Below, piece after piece: positions 1 through 8,507 of a DNA stretch of 64,000 nt; the first letter of the stretch is position 1; every line of letters starts with the position of its first letter. The translations under genes and the position numbers were made by a program. The stretch is taken from assembly GCA_963720885.1 (NCBI GenBank), contig CAVRGW010000006.1:62001-126000 (forward strand). The letters run 5' to 3'. The notes under the pieces are model-generated. The model was given only the letters and a program-made list of their open reading frames with translations, was not told where the DNA came from and ran no database searches. Origin of the DNA: DATLLN01 sp963720885 (GTDB lineage Bacteria > Actinomycetota > Thermoleophilia > Gaiellales > JAICJC01).

Positions 1-740
1 GGCTGACCGGGCACGCCGAGCTGCACCCGGGACAAACGGTGCTCGAGCTGGCGTGCGGAACGGGCGAGACCGGGATGTGGGCCGCTGCGATGGTTGGCCC
101 CGAGGGCCGAGTGATCGAGACCGACCAGGCGCCGGCGATGGTCGAGGCGGCGCTTCGCAGCGCTGCCGATCTCGGCCTGGACAACGTCGAGGCGCACGTA
201 ATGGATGCCGAGCGCCTGGAGCTGCCCGACGCCAGCGTCGACGCCGTGGTCTGCCGCTGGGGCCTGATGCTGATGGCCGACCCGGCAGCCTGCGTGGCGG
301 AGGTGCTGCGGGTGCTGCGGCCGGGCGGCCGCCTGGCCGCAGTCGTCTGGGGGCCGCCGGAGGACAACCCGTGGCCTACCGTGGTCCTGGGCGTGCTGGT
401 GGAGGAGGGGCTGATCCAGCCGGTGGGGCCGGACAGCGGCCCCGGACTCTTCGCCCTGGCGGACGAGGCGCGGCTGCACCACCTGGTGGCCGGCGCCGGG
501 TTCGCCGGCGTCGTGGTCGACCGGATCCCGGCGAACTGGGAGTACGCCGACGCGGACGAGTACTGGCGGGTGCAGACGACGCTGTCGACGGCGGCCGCGA
601 GAACGCTGGCGCCGCTCGACGACGACCGGCTCGCCCGGATCCGCCGGCGAGTCGACGAGAGGCTCGCCGGCTTCCGCACCGCCGACGGCGTGGTGCTGCC
701 GGGCGTCAGCCTCGGCATCGCCGCCCACCGGCCGCGGTAA
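1..740 (+). CDS. SAM-dependent class I methyltransferase (5' end outside window)
   Basis: The reading frame is open from base 3, so the gene starts upstream of the window; the GTG at 39 is internal. Just after the left edge is motif I of Rossmann-fold methyltransferases (VLELACGTGETG), followed by an acidic residue after strand 2 (IETDQAP), a motif II/III region (DAVVCRWGLMLM) and a helix with LRPGGRLAAVVW, the usual post-III signature of ubiE/Methyltransf_11 enzymes. The substrate cannot be read from sequence. It ends 11 bases before the deoD start, on the same strand, so co-transcription is possible. Confidence 0.85.
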   Translation, partial: LTGHAELHPGQTVLELACGTGETGMWAAAMVGPEGRVIETDQAPAMVEAALRSAADLGLDNVEAHVMDAERLELPDASVDAVVCRWGLMLMADPAACVAEVLRVLRPGGRLAAVVWGPPEDNPWPTVVLGVLVEEGLIQPVGPDSGPGLFALADEARLHHLVAGAGFAGVVVDRIPANWEYADADEYWRVQTTLSTAAARTLAPLDDDRLARIRRRVDERLAGFRTADGVVLPGVSLGIAAHRPR

Positions 741-751
741 GCTCACGCGCC

Positions 752-1468
752 ATGCCGATCCACCTCCGAGCCGAGCCGGGCGACTACGCGCCTGCGGTGC
801 TGCTCCCGGGTGACCCGCTGCGTGCCCGGCGGGTGGCGGAGGAGTTCCTCGACGATGCCCGACAGGTCAACGGCGAGCGCGGGCTGCTCGGATTCACCGG
901 CACCCGCCAGGGCCTACCGGTGTCTGTTCAGACGACGGGGATGGGTGCGCCCAGTGCGGCGATCGTGATCGAGGAGCTGATCCAGCTCGGCGCCGACCGG
1001 CTGATCCGGATCGGGACGTGCGGCGGACTACAGCCGCAGCTCGCGCTCGGCGACCTCGTGATCGCGCTCTCGGCCGTGCCGGCCGACGGGACGGCGCTGC
1101 GCTACACCGGCGGGGAGGCGCATGCGCCCACCGCGCACTTCGGGTTGACGCATGGGGCAATCCACGCCGCCAAGGGGCTGGGTGTGCGGCCGCACGTCGG
1201 CGCGATCGCCACCTCGGACACGTTCTACGACCCCGACCCCGAGCGCCACCGGCGCTGGGCGGCACGCGGGGTGCTGGCCGTCGAGATGGAGGCCGCGGTG
1301 CTGTTCACGATCGGCGCGATCCGCGGTGTGCGGACGGCCTGCATCCTCACCGTCTCCGATCTGGTGGGCGAGGGCGACCCGGTGCGGATCGGCGACCAGG
1401 CGCTGGCCGACGGCGTCGCCCGGATGACGCAGCTGGCCCTGGCAGCAGCGATCGACGAGAAGGCGTGA
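752..1468 (+). CDS. deoD: purine nucleoside phosphorylase, DeoD type
   Basis: A 238-residue protein of the hexameric PNP family, which phosphorolyses purine (deoxy)nucleosides to base and (deoxy)ribose-1-phosphate in purine salvage. Residues known from the E. coli enzyme sit at nearly the same numbers: His4, Gly20 and Arg24 in the PGDPLRA loop, Arg86 for phosphate, Met179/Glu180 in VEMEAA for ribose, and the general acid Asp203 in VSD. The ATG at 752 gives a start matching the family N-terminus (MPIHLRAEPGD). The stop overlaps the GTG of the next gene (GTGA), implying translational coupling. Uridine phosphorylase is related but fits less well. Confidence 0.93.
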   Translation: MPIHLRAEPGDYAPAVLLPGDPLRARRVAEEFLDDARQVNGERGLLGFTGTRQGLPVSVQTTGMGAPSAAIVIEELIQLGADRLIRIGTCGGLQPQLALGDLVIALSAVPADGTALRYTGGEAHAPTAHFGLTHGAIHAAKGLGVRPHVGAIATSDTFYDPDPERHRRWAARGVLAVEMEAAVLFTIGAIRGVRTACILTVSDLVGEGDPVRIGDQALADGVARMTQLALAAAIDEKA

Positions 1469-2403
1469 GCGGCTCGACGGCCACAGTCATGGTCGTCAAC
1501 CCAGCGTCGGCCAACGGCAAGACGGCCCGCCAGTGGCCGGAGATCGCGCGCCGCGCGCAGGAGCTGGGGATGGACGTCGACGTCCGCCTGACCGAACAGG
1601 CCGGGCATGCGGTCGAGATGGCGCGCGAGGCGGCCTCCACGGGAGCCCAGCTGGTCGTTGCCGTTGGCGGCGACGGCACCGTCTCCGAGGTGGCAAACGG
1701 TCTGGTCGAGGCCGGCGCCGACCACCTGTGCGAGATGGCGGTGATCGCGCGGGGGTCGGGCTGCGACTTCATCCGCACGTTCTCGATTCCCAAGAACACG
1801 GAGAAGGCCCTGGAGGTTGTCCGAAACGGCACCACCCGCCGGATCGACGTGGGCAGGATCGAGTACACGGGCCACGATGGCGCTCCCGGCGCGCGGTACT
1901 TCGCGAACATTGCCAGCGCGGGCATGACCGGCATCGCCGCCGACCGGGTCAACCGCTCCGGCAAGCCGCTGGGCGCGACGGCGGCGTTCGCATGGGCCGC
2001 CGTGTCGACGTTCGTCGGGTACCGCAACTCGCGCTTCGTCGTCGAGATCGACGGCGAGCGGTCGGAGCTGGTGTCGAACAACGTGATCGTCGCCAACTGC
2101 AAGTACTTCGCCGGCGGCATGAAGATCCTGCCGGACGCGGATCCGTCGGACGGGATGCTCGACGTGCTGGTCTGGGGCGACGTGTCGAAGGCCGACCTGG
2201 CCCGCAACCTGTACAAGCTGTACCGGGGGACGCACGTCACTCACCCGAAGGCCCGGATCGTGCGCGCGCGCAGCGTCACGGTCACCCCGCAGGTGCCGCT
2301 GCCGATCGAGGTGGACGGCGAGGGGCCGGGGATCACCCCGGCCACGTTCACCGTCGTGCCGTCAGCTCTTCTCCTTCGCGCTCCCGGCGGTGCTGCGGGC
2401 TGA
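1465..2403 (+). CDS. diacylglycerol/sphingosine kinase-family lipid kinase (YegS/BmrU-like)
   Basis: A 312-residue protein with the DAGK catalytic domain. A nucleotide-binding GGDGT motif lies at residues 68-72 (VVAVGGDGTVSEVANGL), after an N-terminal VVNPASANGKT loop typical of YegS/DgkB. The C-terminal half carries the IEVDGE segment that closes the second beta domain. It presumably phosphorylates a lipid at the inner membrane face; the actual lipid is unknown. The start is the GTG at 1465, overlapping the deoD stop. The last 42 bases overlap the convergent gene on the other strand. Confidence 0.88.
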   Translation: MSGSTATVMVVNPASANGKTARQWPEIARRAQELGMDVDVRLTEQAGHAVEMAREAASTGAQLVVAVGGDGTVSEVANGLVEAGADHLCEMAVIARGSGCDFIRTFSIPKNTEKALEVVRNGTTRRIDVGRIEYTGHDGAPGARYFANIASAGMTGIAADRVNRSGKPLGATAAFAWAAVSTFVGYRNSRFVVEIDGERSELVSNNVIVANCKYFAGGMKILPDADPSDGMLDVLVWGDVSKADLARNLYKLYRGTHVTHPKARIVRARSVTVTPQVPLPIEVDGEGPGITPATFTVVPSALLLRAPGGAAG

Positions 2404-2676
2404 CGTTCGCCGTGCGGGCTTGAGCGCATCGACCTTTGCCGCCAGGTGCACCAGTTCGGCCTCGATCCGGTCGAGCGAGGTCTGGAGCCGCTGCACGTCC
2501 TCCCGCGTCGCGGGAAGCTGGCTGACGGCGGCCCGGCCGGCGGCCTGGGCGCGCTCGCGGGTGGCCGAGACGACGGGCGCTCCCGCGTTGGCTCCCGGAA
2601 CCCGCTTCGCGGCCTCCGACTTGACCTTGGCGACGCGGTCGATCAGGCCGCTGCCACGCTGCTCTTGTTCGTCCAT
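2362..2676 (-). CDS. small coiled-coil protein of unknown function
   Basis: A 104-residue protein that I do not recognise. It is Ala/Arg/Glu rich. Residues about 25-60 are low complexity, and about 60-88 (REDVQRLQTSLDRIEAEL region) show a heptad pattern predicting a coiled coil, recalling phasin-like or cell-division accessory proteins. The tail is basic and Ser/Ala/Lys rich. The ATG at 2676 has AAGGGGG upstream at good spacing; longer upstream reading would run antisense through the thioesterase and is less likely. It overlaps the 3' end of the lipid kinase gene tail to tail by 42 bases. Confidence 0.6.
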   Translation of the reverse strand: MDEQEQRGSGLIDRVAKVKSEAAKRVPGANAGAPVVSATRERAQAAGRAAVSQLPATREDVQRLQTSLDRIEAELVHLAAKVDALKPARRTSARSTAGSAKEKS

Positions 2677-2751
2677 GCGGACCCCCTTGAAGGAGACGAG
2701 CTGACCGTCCCACCGTATCAACCCGGGGCGCGCTCCTCTACCCTCGACAGG

Positions 2752-3135
2752 ATGAGCACGCACCAAACGGCGATCCGCGTCCGGTTCGGCGAGACCGACG
2801 CGATGGGTGTTGCCAACAACGCCATCTATCTCCAGTACTTCGAGGTCGGGCGCATCGAGCACCTGCGCGCGATGGGTCACAGCTACGCCGAGGTGCACGA
2901 CGGCGGCATCGACATGGTCGTTGTCGAGGCGGGCATCCGCTATCTCCAGCCGCTGCGCTTCGACGACGAGGTGCTCGTCGAGACGACCATCGACGAGCTG
3001 GGCCGCGCCTCGTTCCGCTTCGCCTACCGGCTGCTGGTCGGTGAGCGGCTGCACGCCACCGGCTTCACGCGCCACGCCTGCGTCGACCGGGCGACGATGC
3101 GGCCGACCCGCGTGCCTGCCTGGTTGAGTCACTGA
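2752..3135 (+). CDS. acyl-CoA thioesterase, 4-hydroxybenzoyl-CoA thioesterase (YbgC/FadM) family
   Basis: A 127-residue single hot-dog domain. The N-terminal VRFGETDAMGVANNAIYLQYFE has the family signature with catalytic Asp (ETDAMG) and the Asn-Tyr helix start; YLQPLRFDDEVLVET follows as the second strand pair. It should hydrolyse acyl-CoA or aryl-CoA thioesters in the cytosol; substrate range is undetermined. The ATG at 2752 was chosen because the hot-dog fold begins immediately after it. The tandem palindromic repeat follows 16 bases after the stop. Confidence 0.88.
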   Translation: MSTHQTAIRVRFGETDAMGVANNAIYLQYFEVGRIEHLRAMGHSYAEVHDGGIDMVVVEAGIRYLQPLRFDDEVLVETTIDELGRASFRFAYRLLVGERLHATGFTRHACVDRATMRPTRVPAWLSH

Positions 3136-3151
3136 CACCACTGCTCAGCTG

Positions 3152-3207
3152 TGCAACAACGGGGTCAGACCCCTTTGTTGCATGACGCAACAAAGAGGGT
3201 CAGACCC
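3152..3207. repeat. tandem GGGGTCAGACCCC palindromes (copies A and B)
   Basis: Copy A (3152-3182) is an inverted repeat with 15-base arms, TGCAACAACGGGGTC and GACCCCTTTGTTGCA, around a single A, with one mismatch. Copy B (core 3197-3207) repeats GCAACAA plus GGGTCAGACCC in direct orientation, with a period of 34 bases. There is no T run, so a simple intrinsic terminator is unlikely. The pair sits between convergent genes, and the stop codon of the minus-strand lipoprotein gene abuts copy B. Confidence 0.75.
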
Positions 3208-3210
3208 CCG

Positions 3211-4026
3211 TCACGACGGCCATGTGGCACCCGCGTCCGTCGAGCGCAGCAGCCGCCCGTCCGCCGCGGCATAGGCCAGCCGCCGGTTGCGGGGATCGAA
3301 TGCGACGGCCGAGGCGACGGCGTCCGACACCCGCGCGAACGTCGTGCCGCGGTCGATCGACCGGTAGATGCCGTCGCCGGCGGCCACCAACACGAGGTCC
3401 TGGTCATCGGTCGTCATCGCCACCGAGCGTGCGTCGCCGATGCCGCCGACCTTTTGGAACGACGCGCCCAGATCGTGCGACGACCACAGGCCGTCAGCTC
3501 CGCAGGCGACGTACACGATGTCCGGCTCGGTGACCAGGTCGCGCACCGCGGCCACCGTGGCGCAGCCGCCGGGCAGCCCGTCCGCCCGCAGCGGCGACCA
3601 GGTGCGGCCGGCGTTCACGCTCACCCACATGCCGCCGTCCCCGTCCAGCGCATACAGCCGGTTCGTCTTGTGGTACGGCGAGGCAACGGACACGAACGAT
3701 GCCGGGGTACGGGTCAGCGGCGCCGCGCGGGTGCCGCCGAAGTCCGCGATCTCCCCGCCAGATGGCCCGACCAGATACGTGTACCTCTCGGTGAACGCGA
3801 CCCCGTCGCCCTCGCGCGCGCTGGGGACGCGGGTCCACGAGCGGCCGCCGTCCTGCGTGCGGTACGCATCCGGCCCGAGCGCCGCCCACAGCGTGCCGGC
3901 GAAGTCGGGCGCCACCGCGAGCGCCCGTGCGTCCCCCGGCATCGACTCCGCGCTCGGCCCGCCGCCGCATCCCGCGGTGACCGAGACCACGGCCGCCACC
4001 GCCAGAAGCTCAAGGGTCTTGCGCAC
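3211..4026 (-). CDS. secreted lipoprotein with Asp-box/BNR beta-propeller repeats
   Basis: A 271-residue protein with a lipoprotein signal: a short basic start, a hydrophobic helix and the lipobox VTAG-Cys near residue 19. The rest is beta-propeller with five Asp-box (BNR, SxDxGxTW-like) copies: TQDGGRSW, SVNAGRTW, SHDLGASF, SIDRGTTF and STDAGATW. Such repeats occur in sialidases, VPS10 and Ycf48/HCF136-like assembly factors. Catalytic arginines of sialidases are not evident, so a structural or binding role at the outer face of the membrane is more likely. Transcribed divergently from the diguanylate cyclase pair, with 46 bases between starts. Confidence 0.8.
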   Translation of the reverse strand: MRKTLELLAVAAVVSVTAGCGGGPSAESMPGDARALAVAPDFAGTLWAALGPDAYRTQDGGRSWTRVPSAREGDGVAFTERYTYLVGPSGGEIADFGGTRAAPLTRTPASFVSVASPYHKTNRLYALDGDGGMWVSVNAGRTWSPLRADGLPGGCATVAAVRDLVTEPDIVYVACGADGLWSSHDLGASFQKVGGIGDARSVAMTTDDQDLVLVAAGDGIYRSIDRGTTFARVSDAVASAVAFDPRNRRLAYAAADGRLLRSTDAGATWPS

Positions 4027-4072
4027 GCGCCGACAAACTTAGAGGATCGATCCTTCACGGCGGTCCACCTCT

Positions 4073-5677
4073 ATGCCGATCCCTCCGGACGATCTCGAAA
4101 CGCTGGCACGCCTTCGCGGGCTGTTCCACGTCACCCGCGCCGTCCGCGACGAGGCGCAGCTGGACGACGTCCTGGGCGCCGTGGCTCACACGATCGCCGA
4201 GTCGCTCGGCTACCGCACCGTGGTGGTCAACCTGTTCCGGCCGGCATGGAACGACTTCCTGGTTGCGACCGTGCACGGCGACGAGCGGGCACGCGACGAG
4301 CTGCTCGGCTCGGCGGGCGGCTGGGACACCTGGGAGCCGCTGCTGGACGACCGGTTCCGCCGCAACGGCGCCTACCTCGTCCCTGCCGGCGAGTACGACT
4401 GGACCGCCGACACGCTCTCGTTCACGCCGGACATCGCCGCCACCGACGACCCGGACGCCTGGCATCCGGACGACGCGCTGTTCGTTCCGCTTGAGAATGG
4501 GCATGGCGAACTGCTGGGCATCATCTCGGTGGACGAGCCGCTGTCCGGCCACAAGCCCACCGGCGAGGAGCTGGAGGTGCTGGCCGGGGTCGCCGCCCAT
4601 GCCGCATTCGCGCTGGAGAGCGCGCAGGAGGCGGCGGCGGACGCGCGCCACCACGCCGGCCTCGAGGAGCTGCTGGCGGTGTCGTCCCGGCTGACAGAGT
4701 CGCGGTCGATCGACGTGCTGCTTGCCGGCGTCGGCGACGGGATCAAGCGCGCATTGGGATTCACCAAGGTCAGCGTCGATCTGGTCGACCCGCTGGACGG
4801 CCTGCTCAAGGTGCGCCACGCGACCGGCTGGAGGATCGAGTCGCTGCGGGCCGGCCCGCCGATGTCGGTGGAGATCGTCCAGCGACTGCTCGACCCGGAG
4901 TTCCGCCACGAGGGCTGCTACCTGCTCGACCGCGAGAGCGCCCTCCTGCGGCTGGCGTCCGACCGCCAGGTGCACCCGTCCGAGCACAACGGGGCCGGAC
5001 CGCTGGCGTGGAACCGTCACTGGCTGCTGGTGCCGCTGACCGGCAGGGACGGCGAGCTCTCGGGCGTGATCTGGGTGGACGACCCGCGGGACCGGCTGAT
5101 CCCCGGCAGGGACGTGCTGCAGGCGCTGCGGGTGTTCGCCAACCAGGCGGCGGCCGCGATCGACGCGGCGAACGACTTCGAGGAGGTGCGCTACCTCGCC
5201 GAGCACGACTCGCTGACACGCCTGCTCAACCGCCGCTCGTTCACCCGCCGGCTCGGCGACGAGGCCGCCCGCTCCGGCCGCTACCACCGACCGTTCGCCC
5301 TGGTGCTGTGCGACCTGGACGGCTTCAAGCAGCTGAACGACCGGCACGGGCACGAGGCGGGCGATGCCGCCCTGGCGCTGTTCGGCAGCCTGCTGGACGG
5401 CGCCATCCGCCGCTCCGACCTGGCGTTCCGGATCGGCGGCGACGAGTTCGCGCTGCTGCTGCCGGAGACCAACGAGGCGAACGTGCGATCGGTGGTCGAG
5501 CGCATCTCGAGCGGCTTCCACGGCTCCGAGGAGGCGTTCCTCAAGGGGCTGCGGGCGAGCTTCGGCGTCGCCGTGTTCCCCCGCGACGGCGACGATCCCG
5601 AGGCGATCTTCCGCGCCGCCGACCTGGCCATGTACAGCGCGAAGCGGTGTGGCGAGCAGCTGCACTTTGCCGCATGA
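4073..5677 (+). CDS. GAF-GAF-GGDEF diguanylate cyclase (first of a tandem pair)
   Basis: A 534-residue cytosolic protein with two GAF-type sensor modules (about 20-170 and 195-345) and a C-terminal GGDEF domain (about 370-530). The active-site motif GGDEF is intact at 455-459 and is preceded at the correct distance by an RxxD inhibitory site (RRSD), so it should make c-di-GMP from two GTP and be product-inhibited. The family DxLTxLxNR motif is present (DSLTRLLNRR). No transmembrane segment is seen, so ligands of the GAF domains must be cytosolic. The next gene is a close paralogue with the same domain order, overlapping by four bases (ATGA). Confidence 0.92.
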   Translation: MPIPPDDLETLARLRGLFHVTRAVRDEAQLDDVLGAVAHTIAESLGYRTVVVNLFRPAWNDFLVATVHGDERARDELLGSAGGWDTWEPLLDDRFRRNGAYLVPAGEYDWTADTLSFTPDIAATDDPDAWHPDDALFVPLENGHGELLGIISVDEPLSGHKPTGEELEVLAGVAAHAAFALESAQEAAADARHHAGLEELLAVSSRLTESRSIDVLLAGVGDGIKRALGFTKVSVDLVDPLDGLLKVRHATGWRIESLRAGPPMSVEIVQRLLDPEFRHEGCYLLDRESALLRLASDRQVHPSEHNGAGPLAWNRHWLLVPLTGRDGELSGVIWVDDPRDRLIPGRDVLQALRVFANQAAAAIDAANDFEEVRYLAEHDSLTRLLNRRSFTRRLGDEAARSGRYHRPFALVLCDLDGFKQLNDRHGHEAGDAALALFGSLLDGAIRRSDLAFRIGGDEFALLLPETNEANVRSVVERISSGFHGSEEAFLKGLRASFGVAVFPRDGDDPEAIFRAADLAMYSAKRCGEQLHFAA

Positions 5678-7275
5678 CGGGCCCGGGCGACAAGCGTTCC
5701 GCCTCCGGCCGCCTGCGCGGCCTGCTCGAGGTCACCCGGCTGGTGCGCAGCGGCGCCGAGGTCGACACGCTGCTTGCGGCGATCGCCCGGACGACCGCCG
5801 ACTCGCTGGGCTACGGCGTGGTCGTCATCAACCTGTACCGCCCGGAGTGGGACGACTTCCGGGTCGAGGCGATCCACGGAGGCGAGGCCGCTCTGGAGGC
5901 GCTGGTCGGCGACGTCCGCGGCTGGGGCGTCTGGAACCCGATCCTCGACGAGCGCTTCGAGCAGCGCGGCGCCTACGTGATCCGCCACGGCACGTTCGAC
6001 TGGTCGGCGATGACCCCGAACGCCTACGTCCCGGATATCCCGGAGGTCGACGACCCGGCGATGTGGCACCCCGAGGACATGCTGGTGGTGCCGCTGCGCC
6101 ACTCCGACGGCCATCTGCTGGGGATCCTCGGAGTGGACGAGCCGGCCGGCGGCAGGCACCCGGACGACGACGACATCGACGCGCTGGTGGCGGTCGCCGC
6201 CCACGCGGCGCTGGCCATCCAGAGCGCTCAGGAGAGCGGTTCCGCACGCCGCCACCGGGAGGCGCTCGAGCAGCTGCTGCAGGTGTCGTCCCAGCTGACC
6301 GAGACGTTTTCGATCGAGACGATCCTCGAGTCCGTCTGCCTCGGCATCCAGCGAGCGCTCGGCTTCACCAAGCTCGCGATCGAGCTGCCCGACCCCGACA
6401 CCGGCCGGCTGGTCGCGCGCGCGGCGGTGGGCTGGGACTTGAGCGACGAGACGGTGACCAGCGAGATGACGCTGGCCGAGCTGAGGCCGCTGATGGAGCA
6501 GGAGTACGAGATCGAGGGCTGCTACCTCCTGTCGCCCGAGCAAGCGCTGGGACGGGTCGACGAGCGGCACTGGCAGTACCACTCGCAGATGAGCGGGCGC
6601 GGACCCAACGCGTGGACCGATCACTGGCTGTTCGTGCCGCTGTGGGACCGCACCGGCGATCTGAGCGGCGTGATCTGGGTCGACGACCCGCAGAACCGGC
6701 TTGTGCCGGGCCCGCGGACGCTCCAGGCGCTGCGCGTGTTCGCCAACCAGGCATCGACGGCGCTGGACGCCGCGGCGCAGTTCGAAGAGATGCGGTTCCT
6801 GGCCGACCACGATCCGCTGACGCGGCTCCTCAACCGCCGGGTGTTCAGCGAGCGGCTGTCGTCCGAGTCCGCGCGCTACGTGCGCTACGGCCGGCCCTTC
6901 TCGCTGATCGTCTGCGACCTGGATGGCTTCAAGCAGCTGAACGACGCCCGCGGGCACCTCTCCGGCGACGCGGCGCTCGAGGGGTTCGCCGAACTGCTCG
7001 CCGACGGCCGCCGCGAGGTGGACGGTGTCTTCCGGATCGGCGGCGACGAGTTCGCCCTGCTGCTACCCGAGGCCGGAGCCGGCGAGGCGCTGACGGTCGT
7101 CGACCGTGTGCGCGAGGTGATGGCGTCCAACCATGACCCGCGGCTGGCCCGCCTCGGTGCCAGCTTCGGCGTCGCCTCCTGCCCCGAAGACGGAGAGGAT
7201 CCACCCACCGTGTTCCGCGCGGCCGACCGGGCGATGTACGTCGCCAAGGCGCAGCACCGCCCCGCTCCGGCCTGA
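5674..7275 (+). CDS. GAF-GAF-GGDEF diguanylate cyclase (second of a tandem pair)
   Basis: A 533-residue paralogue of the preceding gene, alignable end to end (YLA/FLA-HD-LTRLLNRR, CDLDGFKQLND, FRIGGDEFALLLPE). GGDEF is at 456-460 with an RxxD I-site (REVD) five residues upstream, so both synthesis and product inhibition are expected. The GAF halves diverge more than the cyclase half, suggesting that duplication was followed by change of the sensed signal. The ATG at 5674 overlaps the stop of its partner; they are surely one transcript. No phosphodiesterase (EAL/HD-GYP) is nearby. Confidence 0.92.
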   Translation: MTGPGDKRSASGRLRGLLEVTRLVRSGAEVDTLLAAIARTTADSLGYGVVVINLYRPEWDDFRVEAIHGGEAALEALVGDVRGWGVWNPILDERFEQRGAYVIRHGTFDWSAMTPNAYVPDIPEVDDPAMWHPEDMLVVPLRHSDGHLLGILGVDEPAGGRHPDDDDIDALVAVAAHAALAIQSAQESGSARRHREALEQLLQVSSQLTETFSIETILESVCLGIQRALGFTKLAIELPDPDTGRLVARAAVGWDLSDETVTSEMTLAELRPLMEQEYEIEGCYLLSPEQALGRVDERHWQYHSQMSGRGPNAWTDHWLFVPLWDRTGDLSGVIWVDDPQNRLVPGPRTLQALRVFANQASTALDAAAQFEEMRFLADHDPLTRLLNRRVFSERLSSESARYVRYGRPFSLIVCDLDGFKQLNDARGHLSGDAALEGFAELLADGRREVDGVFRIGGDEFALLLPEAGAGEALTVVDRVREVMASNHDPRLARLGASFGVASCPEDGEDPPTVFRAADRAMYVAKAQHRPAPA

Positions 7276-7346
7276 CGCGGCAAGGCTCCCTCCGGCGTAG
7301 GATCTGCGATGGCATTCCGCCATCTGGGAGGGAAGGAGCACCCCGA

Positions 7347-8507
7347 GTGGATTTCGATCTGACCGACGAGCAGCGCGCCATCCAGGAGACCGTGCGCGAG
7401 TTCGTCGATCGTCGCGTGCTGCCGGTCGCACAGGAGAACGACATCAACCACCACCTCGACATGGGGATCATCGAGGGGATGGCCGAGCTGGGCCTGCTGG
7501 GGCCGGTGATCCCGCCCGAGTACGGCGGCTCCGGGCTCGACTACGTGTCGGAGGCGCTGATCTGTGAGGAGATCGAGCGCGGGGAGTCGGCGTTCCGCAC
7601 GCTGATCTCGGTGCACGTCGGCCTGAACTCGCTGTCGCTGCTCAAGTTCGGCGCCGAGGAGCAAAAGCAGAAGTACCTGGTGCCGATGGCGAAGGGCGAG
7701 AAGCTCGGGTGCTTCGGACTGACGGAGCCGGCCGCGGGGTCGGACGTGGCGGCGATGCTGACGACCGCGATCCCCCAGTCCGACGGCACCTACGTGCTGA
7801 ACGGCCAGAAGAGCTGGATCTCGTACGCGACCGAGGCTGACTACGCGCTGGTGTTCGCCAAGCACGACCCCGAGGGCGGCCACCGCGGCATCTCGGCGTT
7901 CATGGTCGAGACCGGATGGGAGGGCGTCGAGGCCCGTCGCATCCCGAACAAGCTCGGCATCTGGGCCGGCTCGACCGGCGAGCTGTTCTTCTCGAACGTC
8001 CAGGTGCCGGCCGAGAACCGCATCGGCGAGCAGGGCGAGGGCTTCAAGATCGCCATGCACTCCCTCGACCAGGGCCGGTTCACCGTCGCGGCGGGCGCCG
8101 TCGGCGTCGTCCGCGCGTGCCTCGAGGCGTCGGTCAAGTACGCCAACGAGCGGCACACCTTCGGCCAGGCGATCGGCAAGTACCAGTTCGTGCAGGACAT
8201 GATCGCCGACATGGTGCTGGGCTACGAGACGTCGAAGCTGCTGGTGATGAAGGCCGCGTGGAAGAAGAACACGGGCGAGCGCAACACGAAGGAGACGTCG
8301 CTGGCCAAGTGGCACGCGACCGAGAGCGCGTTCGACGCCGCCAACAAGGCGATCCAGGTGCACGGCGCCTACGGCTACTCCGCCGAGTACCCCGTCGAGC
8401 GCTACTTCCGCAACTCGCGGGCCCCGATCATCTACGAGGGCACCACGCAGATCCACAAGATGATGCAGGCGGAGCACGCACTCGGGTACCGGAAGCTGAA
8501 CGGATGA
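7347..8507 (+). CDS. acyl-CoA dehydrogenase
   Basis: A 386-residue flavoprotein of the acyl-CoA dehydrogenase family, which oxidises acyl-CoA to the trans-2-enoyl-CoA and passes electrons to ETF. Seen are the FAD/substrate loop GCFGLTEPAAGSD, the W-IS segment (GQKSWISYA), the interdomain FGQAIGKYQ motif and the catalytic Glu364 in YEGTTQIH near the C-terminus, the position used by short/branched-chain and glutaryl-CoA types. The GTG at 7347 is preceded by a strong GGAAGGAG. The next gene's ATG overlaps the stop. Confidence 0.93.
   Translation: MDFDLTDEQRAIQETVREFVDRRVLPVAQENDINHHLDMGIIEGMAELGLLGPVIPPEYGGSGLDYVSEALICEEIERGESAFRTLISVHVGLNSLSLLKFGAEEQKQKYLVPMAKGEKLGCFGLTEPAAGSDVAAMLTTAIPQSDGTYVLNGQKSWISYATEADYALVFAKHDPEGGHRGISAFMVETGWEGVEARRIPNKLGIWAGSTGELFFSNVQVPAENRIGEQGEGFKIAMHSLDQGRFTVAAGAVGVVRACLEASVKYANERHTFGQAIGKYQFVQDMIADMVLGYETSKLLVMKAAWKKNTGERNTKETSLAKWHATESAFDAANKAIQVHGAYGYSAEYPVERYFRNSRAPIIYEGTTQIHKMMQAEHALGYRKLNG

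Noticed and set aside
3152..3207. Tandem palindromes as a CRISPR array
   Set aside because: Only two units with a 34-base period, no spacer of regular length and no cas genes nearby.
4055..8477. Minus-strand frames of more than 500 residues opposite the GGDEF and acyl-CoA dehydrogenase genes
   Set aside because: They are mirror frames of strongly coding plus-strand genes; no family motif or ribosome site.
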